DNA of 64,000 nt, taken from the NCBI GenBank assembly GCA_019096065.1, contig JAGUCH010000009.1, forward strand, positions 940,001-1,004,000, in the 5' to 3' direction. The notes beneath the pieces were generated by a model, which saw only the letters and a list, made by a program, of their open reading frames with translations, searched no databases and was not told the DNA's origin. This DNA comes from Paracyclopina nana (lineage: Eukaryota; Arthropoda; Copepoda; Cyclopoida; Cyclopettidae). The stretch's first letter is position 1; each line of letters opens with the position of its first letter. A program made the translations under genes and the position numbers. Below are positions 43,925-55,100 of this stretch, one piece after another.

Positions 43925-46315
43925 TTATGATTGCCCAGTGGCAGACATATGGACATTTTTGTCTGCTTGCAGCATCACTGAGGCACGATCTGTGGTGACC
44001 ACAGGAGCCAATCTGTGGATGTCATACTTGCTGTAGATCACTGTGCAGCTCATGTTGCCATCAGAGCCACCTTTTTTGTTCTGGTAAGAGAGCTGCATGA
44101 AGTTGCACAACTCTGCAAAGAATTTGGGATACAAAGGCAATTGGTAGAATATCAAATGGCGGATGCCCTTCATAGCAAATCTTCTGAAGAAATGCGACCG
44201 CTCAGTATAAAGCAGGAAATGCTTTTCGCTGTGGAAAAACAAGTCTCTCGCCATGGCAATTTTCTTGTCTTTGGTGTACTCGCAAATCTCAACAAAGTCC
44301 AGATCGGAGGCGTTGAACCAATTCCTCACTCTCACATAGTCAAAGTAGGAGGGAACGAAAACCATGGTGTGGTACATCATGTCCTTCTTGAACTCCGGCA
44401 TGATTTTGCTCGTGAAATACTCGAACCTGTCATCGACCACACGAGTGATGGAGCTGGCTTCAAAACGATGGAAAATGATTGGCACCGGACTGGCAATGCT
44501 GGAGATCACGCCCACTTCGTGCGCATTGGCTAATCTCACTGACCCAGCATAGTTGTGACAATGCTTGCTCAATATCGAGTTCACCTCTGGCATTGTCATT
44601 GCACTGAACATGAGGGTTTGCCTGTACATCTTGGACATGCCATTCAAGGTCCACATCCGGACTCGGGAGAAATCCACTCCATGGCTTTTCGAGGGCTGGA
44701 GGTGCAAGTTATCCAGGATGACCATCAAGTGGTCCCAGTTCTGCATGGCCAGGATGTCCATCTGGTCAAAAATGACCATTTCTATGCTAGCCAGGAAGTC
44801 GTGATCGCGTTTTTCCTCACCCTCCACTCCAATGACCATCCGGAGTCCCAAGGGACTGGCAAGGATGATGTCGGAGGAGTAAAAGTCGGTGTAGAGCTTG
44901 AGTGTCTTCTTGGTCACAGCAATGCCCAGCTTGAACCCGTCGTCGGCATTGCCACAAAAGGTGTCGTAGTAGTCCTCTGGCTTTCGTCCGGATTGCTTGA
45001 TCGCCTCCACATCCTTGATGTCAGCTTCTGTGCCAAAGTCCTCATCAAACCTCTTTTTATTGGACACATTTCCGCCCTTGATTTGGGAGAACAGCAGCTT
45101 GCCCATCAAGGTGACAACTCTCCTGGCAGACTCCTTGAACGGAACAATGATGACAATCTTGGGCCTACACAATCCTTGATCACGGACATTGGAGCTCAGC
45201 TTGGGATTTTTGGCCAGCCTTTCGTTGTTTTTCAGGATCTTGCCGCGGGTCTTGAGCATGTGGTTCAGTGCATGGAGAACGTAGGTGAGCCTGATTTGCT
45301 CCAGATTGGCAAACGATTGCTGGCCAAAGTAGAGATCTTTGTAGGATGTCAGGATAGTGAGGAGCTCCGTTTGCAACGGTGTCAAAGCTGATTCGGTCAG
45401 ATTTGGAAGATTTTTCACATTGGCTAGAGACACATTGTTCAATAGCTGCGGTTTGAGGCTGAAATCCTCCAGCTTTGTGCTGGGACTGTTTAAGGTTGAA
45501 GTGACAAGTTGAGCCTGACTTTTCTGGATTTTCAGCTTGGTTTCATCCAATTCTTCCTCGTCGTCATCTAGGAGAGCCTTCGAAGGTTTACTTACTTTAG
45601 CAGGCTTCCACTTAGGGGTTTGTATCAGCATGTTCCCAATGTTCTGCCAAGTAACAAATGTCTTTGAATAGTTTTTAGCTTCCACTGTATTTTTGAGATC
45701 ATCAGGAATCTCCACTTCGGTCCTAGCAATGAAAGGATCGTTGTGTTCAGTTTCTTCGTTTGCCTCTTTATCCTCATCTGATTCTACATCACTTTCCTCT
45801 GATTTTACTTCATTTTCATCCGAAGCTTGCTCATTTTCATCTGATTCTTGCTCACTTTCATCATCATCATTAGCAGCTATGTCTTTTTTTTCTTCTGATT
45901 CCATTTCATTTTCGTCAAGTTCTCCTTCATTTTCATCTGATTCCTCATCACTTCCACCAAGTTCATCCTCATTTTCACCCATTTCCTCGTCATTCTCGGA
46001 ATCGAGATGAACACCTTGATCATCCTCGTCACTGTCGAAAGCAGCATTTCTCTCCGGTTTGCCTTGGGCAAAAGTGCTCAGAAAAGTGTCATAATGTGAA
46101 GGCCGGTCATCTTCATCACCAGAAGAAGATTCGACTTCACTGTTGGCATCTGCTGCCAATCCTGGAATCGGAGCAATTTCAGCTGTCTTCCGTTGCTGCC
46201 AGAACTTTTTGGACATTTTGCGTTTCTTGAAAAAAGGCCGGCCTTGGCCTCCTTTATGTCCTCCACGGCCTCCGCCGCGGCCTCCACCTCGATGAGGTCT
46301 CTTATTGCTAACCAT
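43925..46315 (-). CDS. UTP25: UTP25 (digestive-organ expansion factor homologue)
   Basis: Nucleolar component of the small-subunit processome, needed for 18S rRNA maturation. One uninterrupted exon of 796 residues from the ATG at 46315-46313; an upstream TTG extends the frame but is not a plausible start. The amino end is an RGG box (RPHRGGGRGGGRGGH), then a basic segment, then a long acidic stretch of degenerate E/D/N/S repeats (about residues 70-200). The conserved part has the helicase-like but ATPase-deficient UTP25 fold, with PKIVIIVPFKESARRVV, FDQMDILAMQNWDHL, MFSAMTMPEVNSI and a carboxyl part ending in the family's FYQLPLYPKFFAELCNFM. The lack of introns contrasts with its neighbours; retroposition is possible but not shown. 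Confidence 0.94.
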   Translation of the reverse strand: MVSNKRPHRGGGRGGGRGGHKGGQGRPFFKKRKMSKKFWQQRKTAEIAPIPGLAADANSEVESSSGDEDDRPSHYDTFLSTFAQGKPERNAAFDSDEDDQGVHLDSENDEEMGENEDELGGSDEESDENEGELDENEMESEEKKDIAANDDDESEQESDENEQASDENEVKSEESDVESDEDKEANEETEHNDPFIARTEVEIPDDLKNTVEAKNYSKTFVTWQNIGNMLIQTPKWKPAKVSKPSKALLDDDEEELDETKLKIQKSQAQLVTSTLNSPSTKLEDFSLKPQLLNNVSLANVKNLPNLTESALTPLQTELLTILTSYKDLYFGQQSFANLEQIRLTYVLHALNHMLKTRGKILKNNERLAKNPKLSSNVRDQGLCRPKIVIIVPFKESARRVVTLMGKLLFSQIKGGNVSNKKRFDEDFGTEADIKDVEAIKQSGRKPEDYYDTFCGNADDGFKLGIAVTKKTLKLYTDFYSSDIILASPLGLRMVIGVEGEEKRDHDFLASIEMVIFDQMDILAMQNWDHLMVILDNLHLQPSKSHGVDFSRVRMWTLNGMSKMYRQTLMFSAMTMPEVNSILSKHCHNYAGSVRLANAHEVGVISSIASPVPIIFHRFEASSITRVVDDRFEYFTSKIMPEFKKDMMYHTMVFVPSYFDYVRVRNWFNASDLDFVEICEYTKDKKIAMARDLFFHSEKHFLLYTERSHFFRRFAMKGIRHLIFYQLPLYPKFFAELCNFMQLSYQNKKGGSDGNMSCTVIYSKYDIHRLAPVVTTDRASVMLQADKNVHMSATGQS

Positions 46316-46478
46316 TTCGCCACTGTTCAAAATTCACGCGTGTTTTGTTTTTGTTTACATTCTGTGTTACGTAATAGCAGCGTTACCAGGTGATTTCAGC
46401 CAAAATGGCTTTTTTCTGCAATCTGCTCCGAAATATGCCGGTTTATTTTCAATTAGACAATTTAAGATAATATTGTGT

Positions 46479-48678
46479 TCAAGGTGACATTCCCATTGCA
46501 AGTCTCTCGTTGATTTTTTCAATGACAGCTGGCAAATCAGTGATAGTATCAATGACAAAATGAGCACCACACTTCCTCAAAATCTTCCTCGCTTTTTCGA
46601 CCAAAACTTCCAACTCATCGGGGTCCATGGCATCCATTTCAGCCTCAGTTAGGCCCACATAATTGCCCTAGAAAAAGGGAATTAGCGTCGCAATATAACT
46701 CAAAATTTATCACGCAACCTCTCAGTAGCTAAATTACCGTTTTAGCAATGCCAACAGTCCAGCAGCCTCCAAAGAGGCCAGCCTCGATGCCACCAGTGGT
46801 GTCATCCACTTTGACGACTGATTTGGGTGACCAAATGTCCATTTTGATCATGTTTAGGAAAATCATGGCAGGTGATGGCCTTGCATTGGGCACCAAATCC
46901 GAGGTGACATAGCAATCTGGAGTATATCCCTCTTTGGAAGCCTGAGGCTTGAGCTTATCCATGATTTCACTCGTGTAGCCAGTGGAAGAGCCGATTTTGA
47001 TGCCAAACTTGGACCTCAGCAAGTGCATCGTTTCCACAGTGCCTTTAATTAATTTTTGTCAACAAAAGAGTGGTGTCATGGTTGAGACGTGTGAAAAGCA
47101 ATTAGGGAGAATGGCCATTCATGAGAATGTGATTAATGGTGCGCAATGTTTGCTTCAGTGACTTTTAAATCTCGCGCTCCATGGAAAAATTGCTTAGAGT
47201 GTAGCATACCCTTTATGAGATGCGAGTTGGCTGGCAAAACGTCCAAAGTTGCTGTGAGGGATTTGGAATAAATCCTCTCAATGTCTGCGTCATTTGGAGC
47301 TCTGCCCTTCTTGCTGCTCCAACGATCCACCACAGAGGGAGTCTCCAAGATTTTTTGAATGTGAATCTTTACCATGGAATAAGTATTTTAAATTCCGAAA
47401 TGCTTGCCTCCAGCTTTGATTAATGCCAAATCATATCTAGATGGCGCTGCACTCGTACACAGAGGGCTCTTCAGATCAAAATGACGTCATAATTTGGGCG
47501 CGAACAAAAGCGGGCGCGTTATTTTATCAGCGCAGGCCGGCGTTTCAACCAAGCAGATTGCATGTGTTAATTGATGACAGATACCGCAATGGGCCATTTG
47601 ATTCCGAAAAAAGCCCACAAACGGAGTTATAACAGAATGCGACTAGCGCCATCTGGCCCGAGTATGTAGCATTAATCTAAGCTCAAGACAAGCTTTTCGG
47701 ATTAGATTGAACCTGTTTGATAAGTGGTAAATGCTTACTCTTTTGTGAACTCCCATGGGAGCTCTGACCTCACTGGAAGTGATGGGAACTCCTTCATCCT
47801 CAAAAAGCTTCTGGAAGGTCAAAACTGGCGCAAAAACGCCAGAATCGCACACAGTGCCTGAAATCAAGATGACAGTGCAAAAGTGGGCATTTTTCTGTCG
47901 AATCATTTTTTTTGGCAAAATAATCTCTTACAATAATAAACACATCTCTAAGCAAGTAGCAAAATGCATTCTTTTTCTATAATCGTATACTACCTGAGTA
48001 GCATGCCATCTGGCGGGGAATTTTGTAAATATAGTAGGGCAACGCTGCCAAAAGCCTGTTGCCCATAAATTGTTGCAGTTGGAACATTAATCAAAATAGC
48101 TACAAAAATCAGGGTGTGACTCTAATTTCCATGGCATAAAAGCATTTTTATTTTTTTAGTTTCTAATACAACATTTTTTTTATGATTTCATCAATGCAGA
48201 CATCTAATGGTGTAATTACGATTAATGGTTGCGCCAAAAGCTATAGGGGAGCATCCTGTTGCCATGTAGGCACAGTGGGGCAAAATGCTGGCATGAAAAT
48301 TTGATTTCATGAGAATGTTGTAATTTTGAGTGAGAACACACCTTCATAAAGCAGAGTTGTAGTGAGCTTCAATTAGTCACACCCCAAGGTGGGTAAACTG
48401 ACAAATGACCTAAATGGCCTTCGAAAATTGCAAGAAATAGTACGGGCAAATCATGCGATAAGAAGCCATAAAACTGCCCAATTACGTGCGTAATATTAAT
48501 AAAGTATAGAGGGCGCCTCTTTTCACACGTGGCTGAACGGCTAAGGGCCGAATTGGCAGATTTCTATTGCAGCTCCATCTAGCGGTCAAATTAGAGCTCC
48601 AACTTTACCTGCCCAATCAAAGACACAAGCTTTAACTTTTCCTTCGTAGATGGGATGAGGCCGAAATTCAGACGCCAT
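46479..48678 (-). CDS. Phosphonoacetaldehyde hydrolase-like HAD protein
   Basis: Five exons, 48678-48609, 47857-47739, 47366-47210, 47042-46738 and 46667-46479, join in phase and give 279 residues, close to bacterial PhnX (about 267-275). The nucleophile motif is DWAGT (residues about 21-25, split by intron 1); the cap lysine that forms the Schiff base in PhnX is kept as PMGVHK; and GSSTGYTSEIM, SDLVPNARPSPAMIF and KVDDTTGGIEAG follow in the expected order, ending with GNYVGLTEAE. It should cleave the C-P bond of phosphonoacetaldehyde to acetaldehyde and phosphate in the cytosol, as in 2-aminoethylphosphonate breakdown. Five exons with ordinary introns show it is a resident animal gene, not contamination. 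Intron 2 holds a MITE. Confidence 0.9.
47395..47700. mobile_element. MITE family with CCGAAA ends, copy 2
   Basis: 306 bp, close relative of 9424-9717. Inverted ends of about 32 bp: CCGAAATGCTTGCCTCCAGC at the left, and CCGAAAAGCTTGTCTTGAGC by reverse complement at the right. It lies in intron 2 of the phosphonatase-like gene. Confidence 0.88.
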
Positions 48679-51600
48679 TTTGGAGCTTTTTTATTTGAGC
48701 GGTGAGGCCGAGCGTTGGATGGCAAGTGGGCTTGATTTTCTACAATTCAGCTTTTTAAAGTTAGCAACTTCTGTTTGTGTTTTGCTGCCGGATTATTTAT
48801 GGGATTTGGGAAATCTTGTTTCCATGCCTACGACCTCGAAACGAGCTTACAAAAATAGCGAGTTTGGTGAGTTTTGCGAGAGCGGAATATTTGAGCGGGA
48901 AATCGCGCAACTTTTCAAAACAATTTGGAATTTTAAAGACGGTTGTTTTCCTTTTGTGAAAAAAAGCATAAATCATCCTGAATGACTTTTTCCACGATGG
49001 ATTTTATCTACCTGAGGATTTACCAACAACAACTGGCAATTCAGAACACTGCGAGTAAAGTCTTACTTTAAAAAATCTTGAGTTGCGGTTGATGTGACGG
49101 TTTGAGGGCTCTTCTTCCCGCTGTGTCACCGCACCATGAGTCAGCATGGCATTGCAGAAGGTGGCATTTTATCTAAGTCAGTAATTAGCCACAATCCCAT
49201 CGCCATTACGACTTTTACAATATAAATGGCAAGTCATTCCTCATCAGATTTTTGAGGCTTTGAAAACCTAATCCCACAATGTGATTTGCAGCATTGAAGA
49301 AGTCTGCTATTTCTTGGCCTTTTTCGATGCTATACCCACACTGTGCATGCAGTTTTGTGTGTGAGAACGACCAAAGCAGCATCTCTTTTGAAAGGGTAGA
49401 TTACCAAATGATGTTTTAAACATTTTTCATGGGTATTTATAGAAGAAGATAATGACACACAGATTCAGATGCAGAACAAGATTTTGATTTGCTGACAAAA
49501 AAGAGAGCTTAACTGCAAAGCTTCTCAATGATTGATAACTTGGAGAAAAAGAGATATCTTTTTGCATCTGGATTGAACTCGTCTAATCAAAAACATCAAA
49601 GCCTGGCAATGATTGCATTTTTATCTTTTCCCACTGTGCTTGTGGGGGAACACACCCATGCAAGGAGCCGAAATAGCAAAAATAGTTAGTAATGATTTTT
49701 GCACTTATCTTGGCCAAACAGCTTTTCAGAGGGCTCCTAAACGGAGTCAATATTGAATTTTGCCTCAAAGCATGCAAATCAAACACTCAATTTTGGCCAG
49801 AATGCAATGATTTTTTAGCATTGACAAAGGCTAGAAACCAACTGCTGAAAATTTGTGGAATTTCCGTAGCAAAGAATGGACTATTGTTTACACCGTTTCA
49901 GCCAACGATGACTGCAGCGCCATCTAGCGGCCAAACGTAAACACGCTTTAAAAGCATCAAAAATTGCAGCGAGCAGCTTTTGTTGTTTTTTCTAGCTTCA
50001 ATTGCACGGAGAAAAGTTATTTATTTAAGCCCATCCCGCATTGCCTTTTCAAAACTTCATTTGAGTGTCTTTTGTTGATTTTGGCTGACAATTCAACTTT
50101 GTCGATGATCAATCCGCGGCACCGCTAAGTCAAGCGCTGTTGAATTATGCGGGAAAAAATGGCGAGGAAAAGCGAAGATCAATTATTTTAAGTAGAAAAT
50201 CGCCATAAACTATTAGCTGTGTATAGTCGTTGCGTGGAGTGCTGGAAGCCATTTTTGAGCACGCTCGCTCCTCATTCATCAAAGCCATTCAGCGTGGCTG
50301 GCTGAAAGGAAGCCTAACCTTGACTGCTTTTATCTTGAGCAAATGAATGAGGGAAGAAACATCACGAAGATGACTCGGAGCCGAAGGTCAATTGCTCGTT
50401 GATAAAAAGCGTTTGCGGACTATTAAAGCATTCGTTCGCGTAGATGCGAGCCTAATTGAGTGCGCTTTTGAAAACCGCACCGCATAAACACCGTAAACAT
50501 TGAAAAAGCCGCATTTCGCCAAACGTGGATAAGGGTGCAAAATTCGGGTTTGGAAGGCAGTGGCGAAACAACACCCCTAACGAGATAGGAAAAAGGCACG
50601 TTTTGCGGGTGCATCGCAAAGGTCGGATGTCGGTCGAGGTTCGGCTGCGTACCAGCACGCTTTGCCAGTGGCATGAACTCATCTATGCTTTGGCTACGGA
50701 TTGCGCTCGTCGTTGTCGTCCGCGCCAAGCTTGATCCTCGTCGCACAATTTCCAAATCAGTGCTCGGACTTCACCAATTGTTGCTCAAGCTCGAAGCAAC
50801 AACAACAAGTCTGACTCCGCTGCGGCCTTTTAAGTGACACTGCCGTGCTGCATCTCTCATTTCTTTGTCAACATTGACAGTGTGCTAAGCTTCAATTGCT
50901 TCGCGACCACCTACGGCCCCAGTCGATTGACGGAAAAAAGTGCTGCAGCTTTTATCGCAATAAAAAACGCCATCATCATCAATGAGGTAAGGCAAAAACG
51001 AGCTGACAGCTTCTCCGTCGCACGCTTAACCGGTGACAGCTCGCGAAAACGGTGGGCAAAAGTTCGTTTCTCATTTTGGCTTTTGAATTTTTGAAAAATG
51101 TTCGCGTTTGGCGAGCCTACGATGGAAAACGTGGCTGTTACGTAACCATCGGGCGCTTGGCGCAAAAGATGCTCGGGCGCCGTGGGTCGTTATGAACGTC
51201 ACCTTTTTTTATGGTCGATTTCATGGACCAAATGAGCATAGCCTGGGCAATAAAATTCAATTCCTACCTAGGGAAAAAGGATTAGGTTCACTTGACAGCT
51301 CGAATCATTAACGATAATTCGCCTCCATGAAAGAGATTTTTTTGCATTGAAAAAAGGTACCTTTTTCATGCGTTTATTCTGCTGCTTTGCGACGAAAAAG
51401 TGCGTTAATTTTTTACACCTTAGATACATTAGCGTGGATGATTTAAAGCTTTTATTACAGCGCAATGAACGCTCACGCACCATTTCCCATGATTCGAGCA
51501 ATTGTCATTTTGCCACCAAGCCACGCAAACAAATGACATCCGTTTTAAAAGCATTGAAAGTGCCACAGTTCCAGCAACAGTGATGATTTTGCAACTTACC

Positions 51601-52126
51601 ATTTTTGGCATTTTTGCAAAAAAAAACCCCAGCAGTTTATTTGCTCTTTTAAAGACTATCATTTCATGAAAAAAGTAAAGACAATTGATTCTTTTTTTAA
51701 ATTCTTATGTTATTTCAAAAAGTTCTTGACGAAAGGGGGCGCTGGTGTGAACTGGTAAAATCCTTTTTAGCGACTTTGCCCTTTTTGTAAGATTGAAGCC
51801 TGGAAATATTCATTCTTGCTTAAAAATGTAAACTAAAGTCGTGCATTTTTAGCGAGAAACTGATACCATACTTAAAATTAGTGGTGTTTTGATTTTTGCC
51901 CGCCATGATAAGGGAGGGCGCTGCTGTCCCAAATTTTATAAGCTGTTAATTACCATTTGATATTTGCAGCCTCTCCGCGGGAATTACATCAGGAGGATAA
52001 GCTGAAATCTTATCAGAAAAGATAAACAAGTTTAGGCTGCCCTTTCTGCCTTGCTTCCAGTTGACCAGGCCAGCCCAGCTGCCAGCGCATCTCCAATTAT
52101 CAATATTAGCGCCTATTGACTCTAGT
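48679..52126. other. Region upstream of the nuclear receptor
   Basis: 3.4 kb without a supported coding gene. A possible 5' untranslated exon of the nuclear receptor ends at an ATGAG|GTAAGG donor (50986/50987), and an acceptor (TTCCAG) ends at 52060. A CTCF-like core is at 49916-49925, and GC-richer DNA at 50250-50830 could be the promoter. Short open frames at 48680-48985 and 50423-50755 lack protein features. Confidence 0.45.
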
Positions 52127-55100
52127 ATGACGGAATGTACAGCTTTGTCATCACGACAGCAACAGAACACTCCTGTTCTTGACTCCATTTTGAGTGAAAA
52201 CATCATTGAGGATTTCTTCATCTTCAACACCGATCCTGGAGACATTTGGAGTGGTGGCCAGGCCAGTAAGAAGAGGCTGAACAGCTATGAGGAGTCCCTG
52301 AGCAGTCCAGACAGCCAATTTTCCTCGTCTAACCGGTCGAGAGTGTCCTCTGGCGAAGATGACCTCGAAATCTGGAAGGCTGAGCCTGCCACTGTCATCA
52401 TCCAGGATGATCCTATGAAGCTGCCAACGTCACTCAATGAGTTTGACCCTTCTTTGACTGAACTCAATGCTATCCTGGATGGAACCAGGATGGACTTTGG
52501 CCAAGGTCAGCCTCAGCACTCACAGCTAGAGTGGACATATTTGGAGCCAGCTCAACCAACTTCAACATCAAGCTTTGATGTCAACATTCCAATCAATGCA
52601 TCGGGGTAAAGAAACTTTTCATTTAATTTGACCTGTGATCAGCTGACTTAAGAAAATGTCAGCTGACTTAAGAAGCAAAAATCAGCTGACTGAAGTATTA
52701 ATCAGTTGACATTAAATTTAATCAGCTGACATGAAAATTAATCAGCTGACTTAAGCTGAGAAAAGGTGACATTATTTGAATTCAGCTGACATCAGCTGAC
52801 TTCAGCTGACATCAGCTGACTTCAGCTGACATCAGCTGAAATGGGCAATGAATCTCTGACTTATCTTTGTGAGTTTTGGACATGCCATCTCTTGATGGTG
52901 GCTAGCTCAAAATTTCAAGTGTCACCCTGTAGATTTATAGTAATCTCTCTGCCTTTATAAGTGTCATCAAAAGAATCCTGTTGAGTCATTTGTTGATTGG
53001 TACCTAAGAAATGATTGTTGAAAAATGACCACAATTCTCAGATTGTGCAACATTTTACAGCTACACTTCAGCCTGGGAGCAAAACACCCAGGGCAGCTAC
53101 CCTGACAGCCCAGCTGTTCTGGTTCAACCAGTCTGGCCTGTGACGCCATCATCACTCCATGGCCATCATGCCATCAACATCAATGATGCTGCCAATGCAA
53201 CTGTTATGAATTTTGAGATTATTGATGCTACCACAACTTCAGCTGTTTTTCAATCAACGAGACCTTTAAAAATCAGACATCAGGAGCAGCAGCAAAGGCC
53301 CAAAGTCCATGTCAAGGCCTATCAATCTAAGAGAAAAAATGCTTCAGATGACAACCCCAGAATTTGTCATGTGTGTGGAGAAATGGCGGGAAAACACAGC
53401 TATTACGGAGGCCAAGTTTGTCCTAGTTGCAGGGCATTCTTCAGGAGATCCGTGCAAAGCAAGTAAGCTGATATTTTTAAGCCTCTTACGCGTGTATTTA
53501 GCAAAAAGACACAGATTGTCGGGCGGACAAAATGGCCGCTAGGTGGCGCTTCTCAAAAAATGCTGAATCTCTATAGGTACAGCGACATCTATAAATGCAG
53601 CAAAGGGGAGGATTGCATCATCACCTTGAAAACGAGGAAAAACTGCCAATTTTGCCGATTTCAAGCTTGCGAAAAAGCAGGAATGAAGCGTTCTTGGGTG
53701 TTGGCAGATGGCGAAGTCAAGGCCAAAAAGATGTCTCCAATTTCTGGTGTGCAACAGCAGTCTTCAACTCCAAATGTGGTGCCAAATGTAGCAGCTCACT
53801 TGTCCTTTTCACCCTTGTCATCCAATGATGAGAACAAGATTCGAGATTGCATCGAAAAAATGCAAATTATCAAGCAGCAAACCGAAGATCTCAATCCTCA
53901 AGTAAGAGTTTAACTTTTCAGTCCACAGAGGGCGCTGAGTGAGCTATAATTATTTTTCCGTTAAAGGTGATGGAGGAATTTATAGCTTTGGTCAAAAAGC
54001 GCCATTCACAGCTTTCTAAGGAGAGCAGATGTGCCATGAAAAAAGTGCTCGAGCAAAGGTCAAGGCTCTTGGCCTTGAATGTGCCTGAATTCACTTCTTT
54101 GTCTTCCAATGACCAAGTTTCCCTCCAAGAGGAGAATCTGGGCCCGCTGATTGAGTTGAGGATAGCTACCTTTTTTCACACTGAAATCAAGGCTCGGCAA
54201 CAGGTTGACCTGATCCTGGGCCAAGCTGATGTCCTTCGAGTCACTTCGTCCTTGGCAGGCATGCAAAACTTGGACAAGGATCACTTGGAGTATGAGCAAT
54301 TCTTCACTGACCAGGATGAGCAGAATGTGCACATTTTGGGGGAGCCCCAGCCCAAAAGGTCAAGGCTTGTCATGGCCCAGCACAAAAGTCTCATTCAGAA
54401 AGTAAGTAAAGTTTTTTCATTTGGCATAATCTTTTGATTAATTTGTTGAGCCATGGTAAAATCTTATTTTAGGCTCAAAATTTGTCGTATTTGAGGCTTT
54501 AAATTACCTGATTAGAGGGATAAAAATACCTTCCAAATTGAAGCTAAATATCCCTCTGATTAATCCTAAACATTAGAACATCAGCACTATATGTCTTATA
54601 ATAACCTGAGTTTAATCCAGATGCAAGATGTCATTACTGAAAAGATCAAAAAGTGTCTCTTGCAATCTCATAAATACATGAAAATAAAGTAGCACTTATG
54701 CCCTGTTCATGAATAAAAAATGCCTTAAGGCACGGAAAAAATTGTCTTAAGGAAAAGTGAATTTCCTGCTGACTGCCTCCCAACAAGTTCAGCATGGGGC
54801 CGAGCAGCGTTTTTAATGGCAATTTTTGCTTCTTTGTCTCATGGTCTTCAGTATTTTTCGCAAAAAAATAGCTTTCTTCACGTTTGTTTGATAAAAGATG
54901 GTAATTAATTACTGATTTTGCTTCAAATGTCTAAAATGTGGCGCTCTTTTAAAATAGCCAAAATTAGATTTGTTTACTTTCAAGTTGGCTTCAATTCGAT
55001 CTGATTTTTTAGCATCAGCTGGCGCTTGTCAAAAGAAAATTTTTCTCCTTTCCTTGGTGTGTTTTTCGTGCATTTTCCTAAGGAGTTTGGGGCGTACATG

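Noticed and set aside
48680..48985. 101-residue frame opposite the phosphonatase start
   Set aside because: It lies in promoter DNA of a gene with clear homology, and shows no domain.
50423..50755. 110-residue minus-strand frame upstream of the nuclear receptor
   Set aside because: Other frames are equally open in this GC-rich stretch; more likely promoter or untranslated exon.
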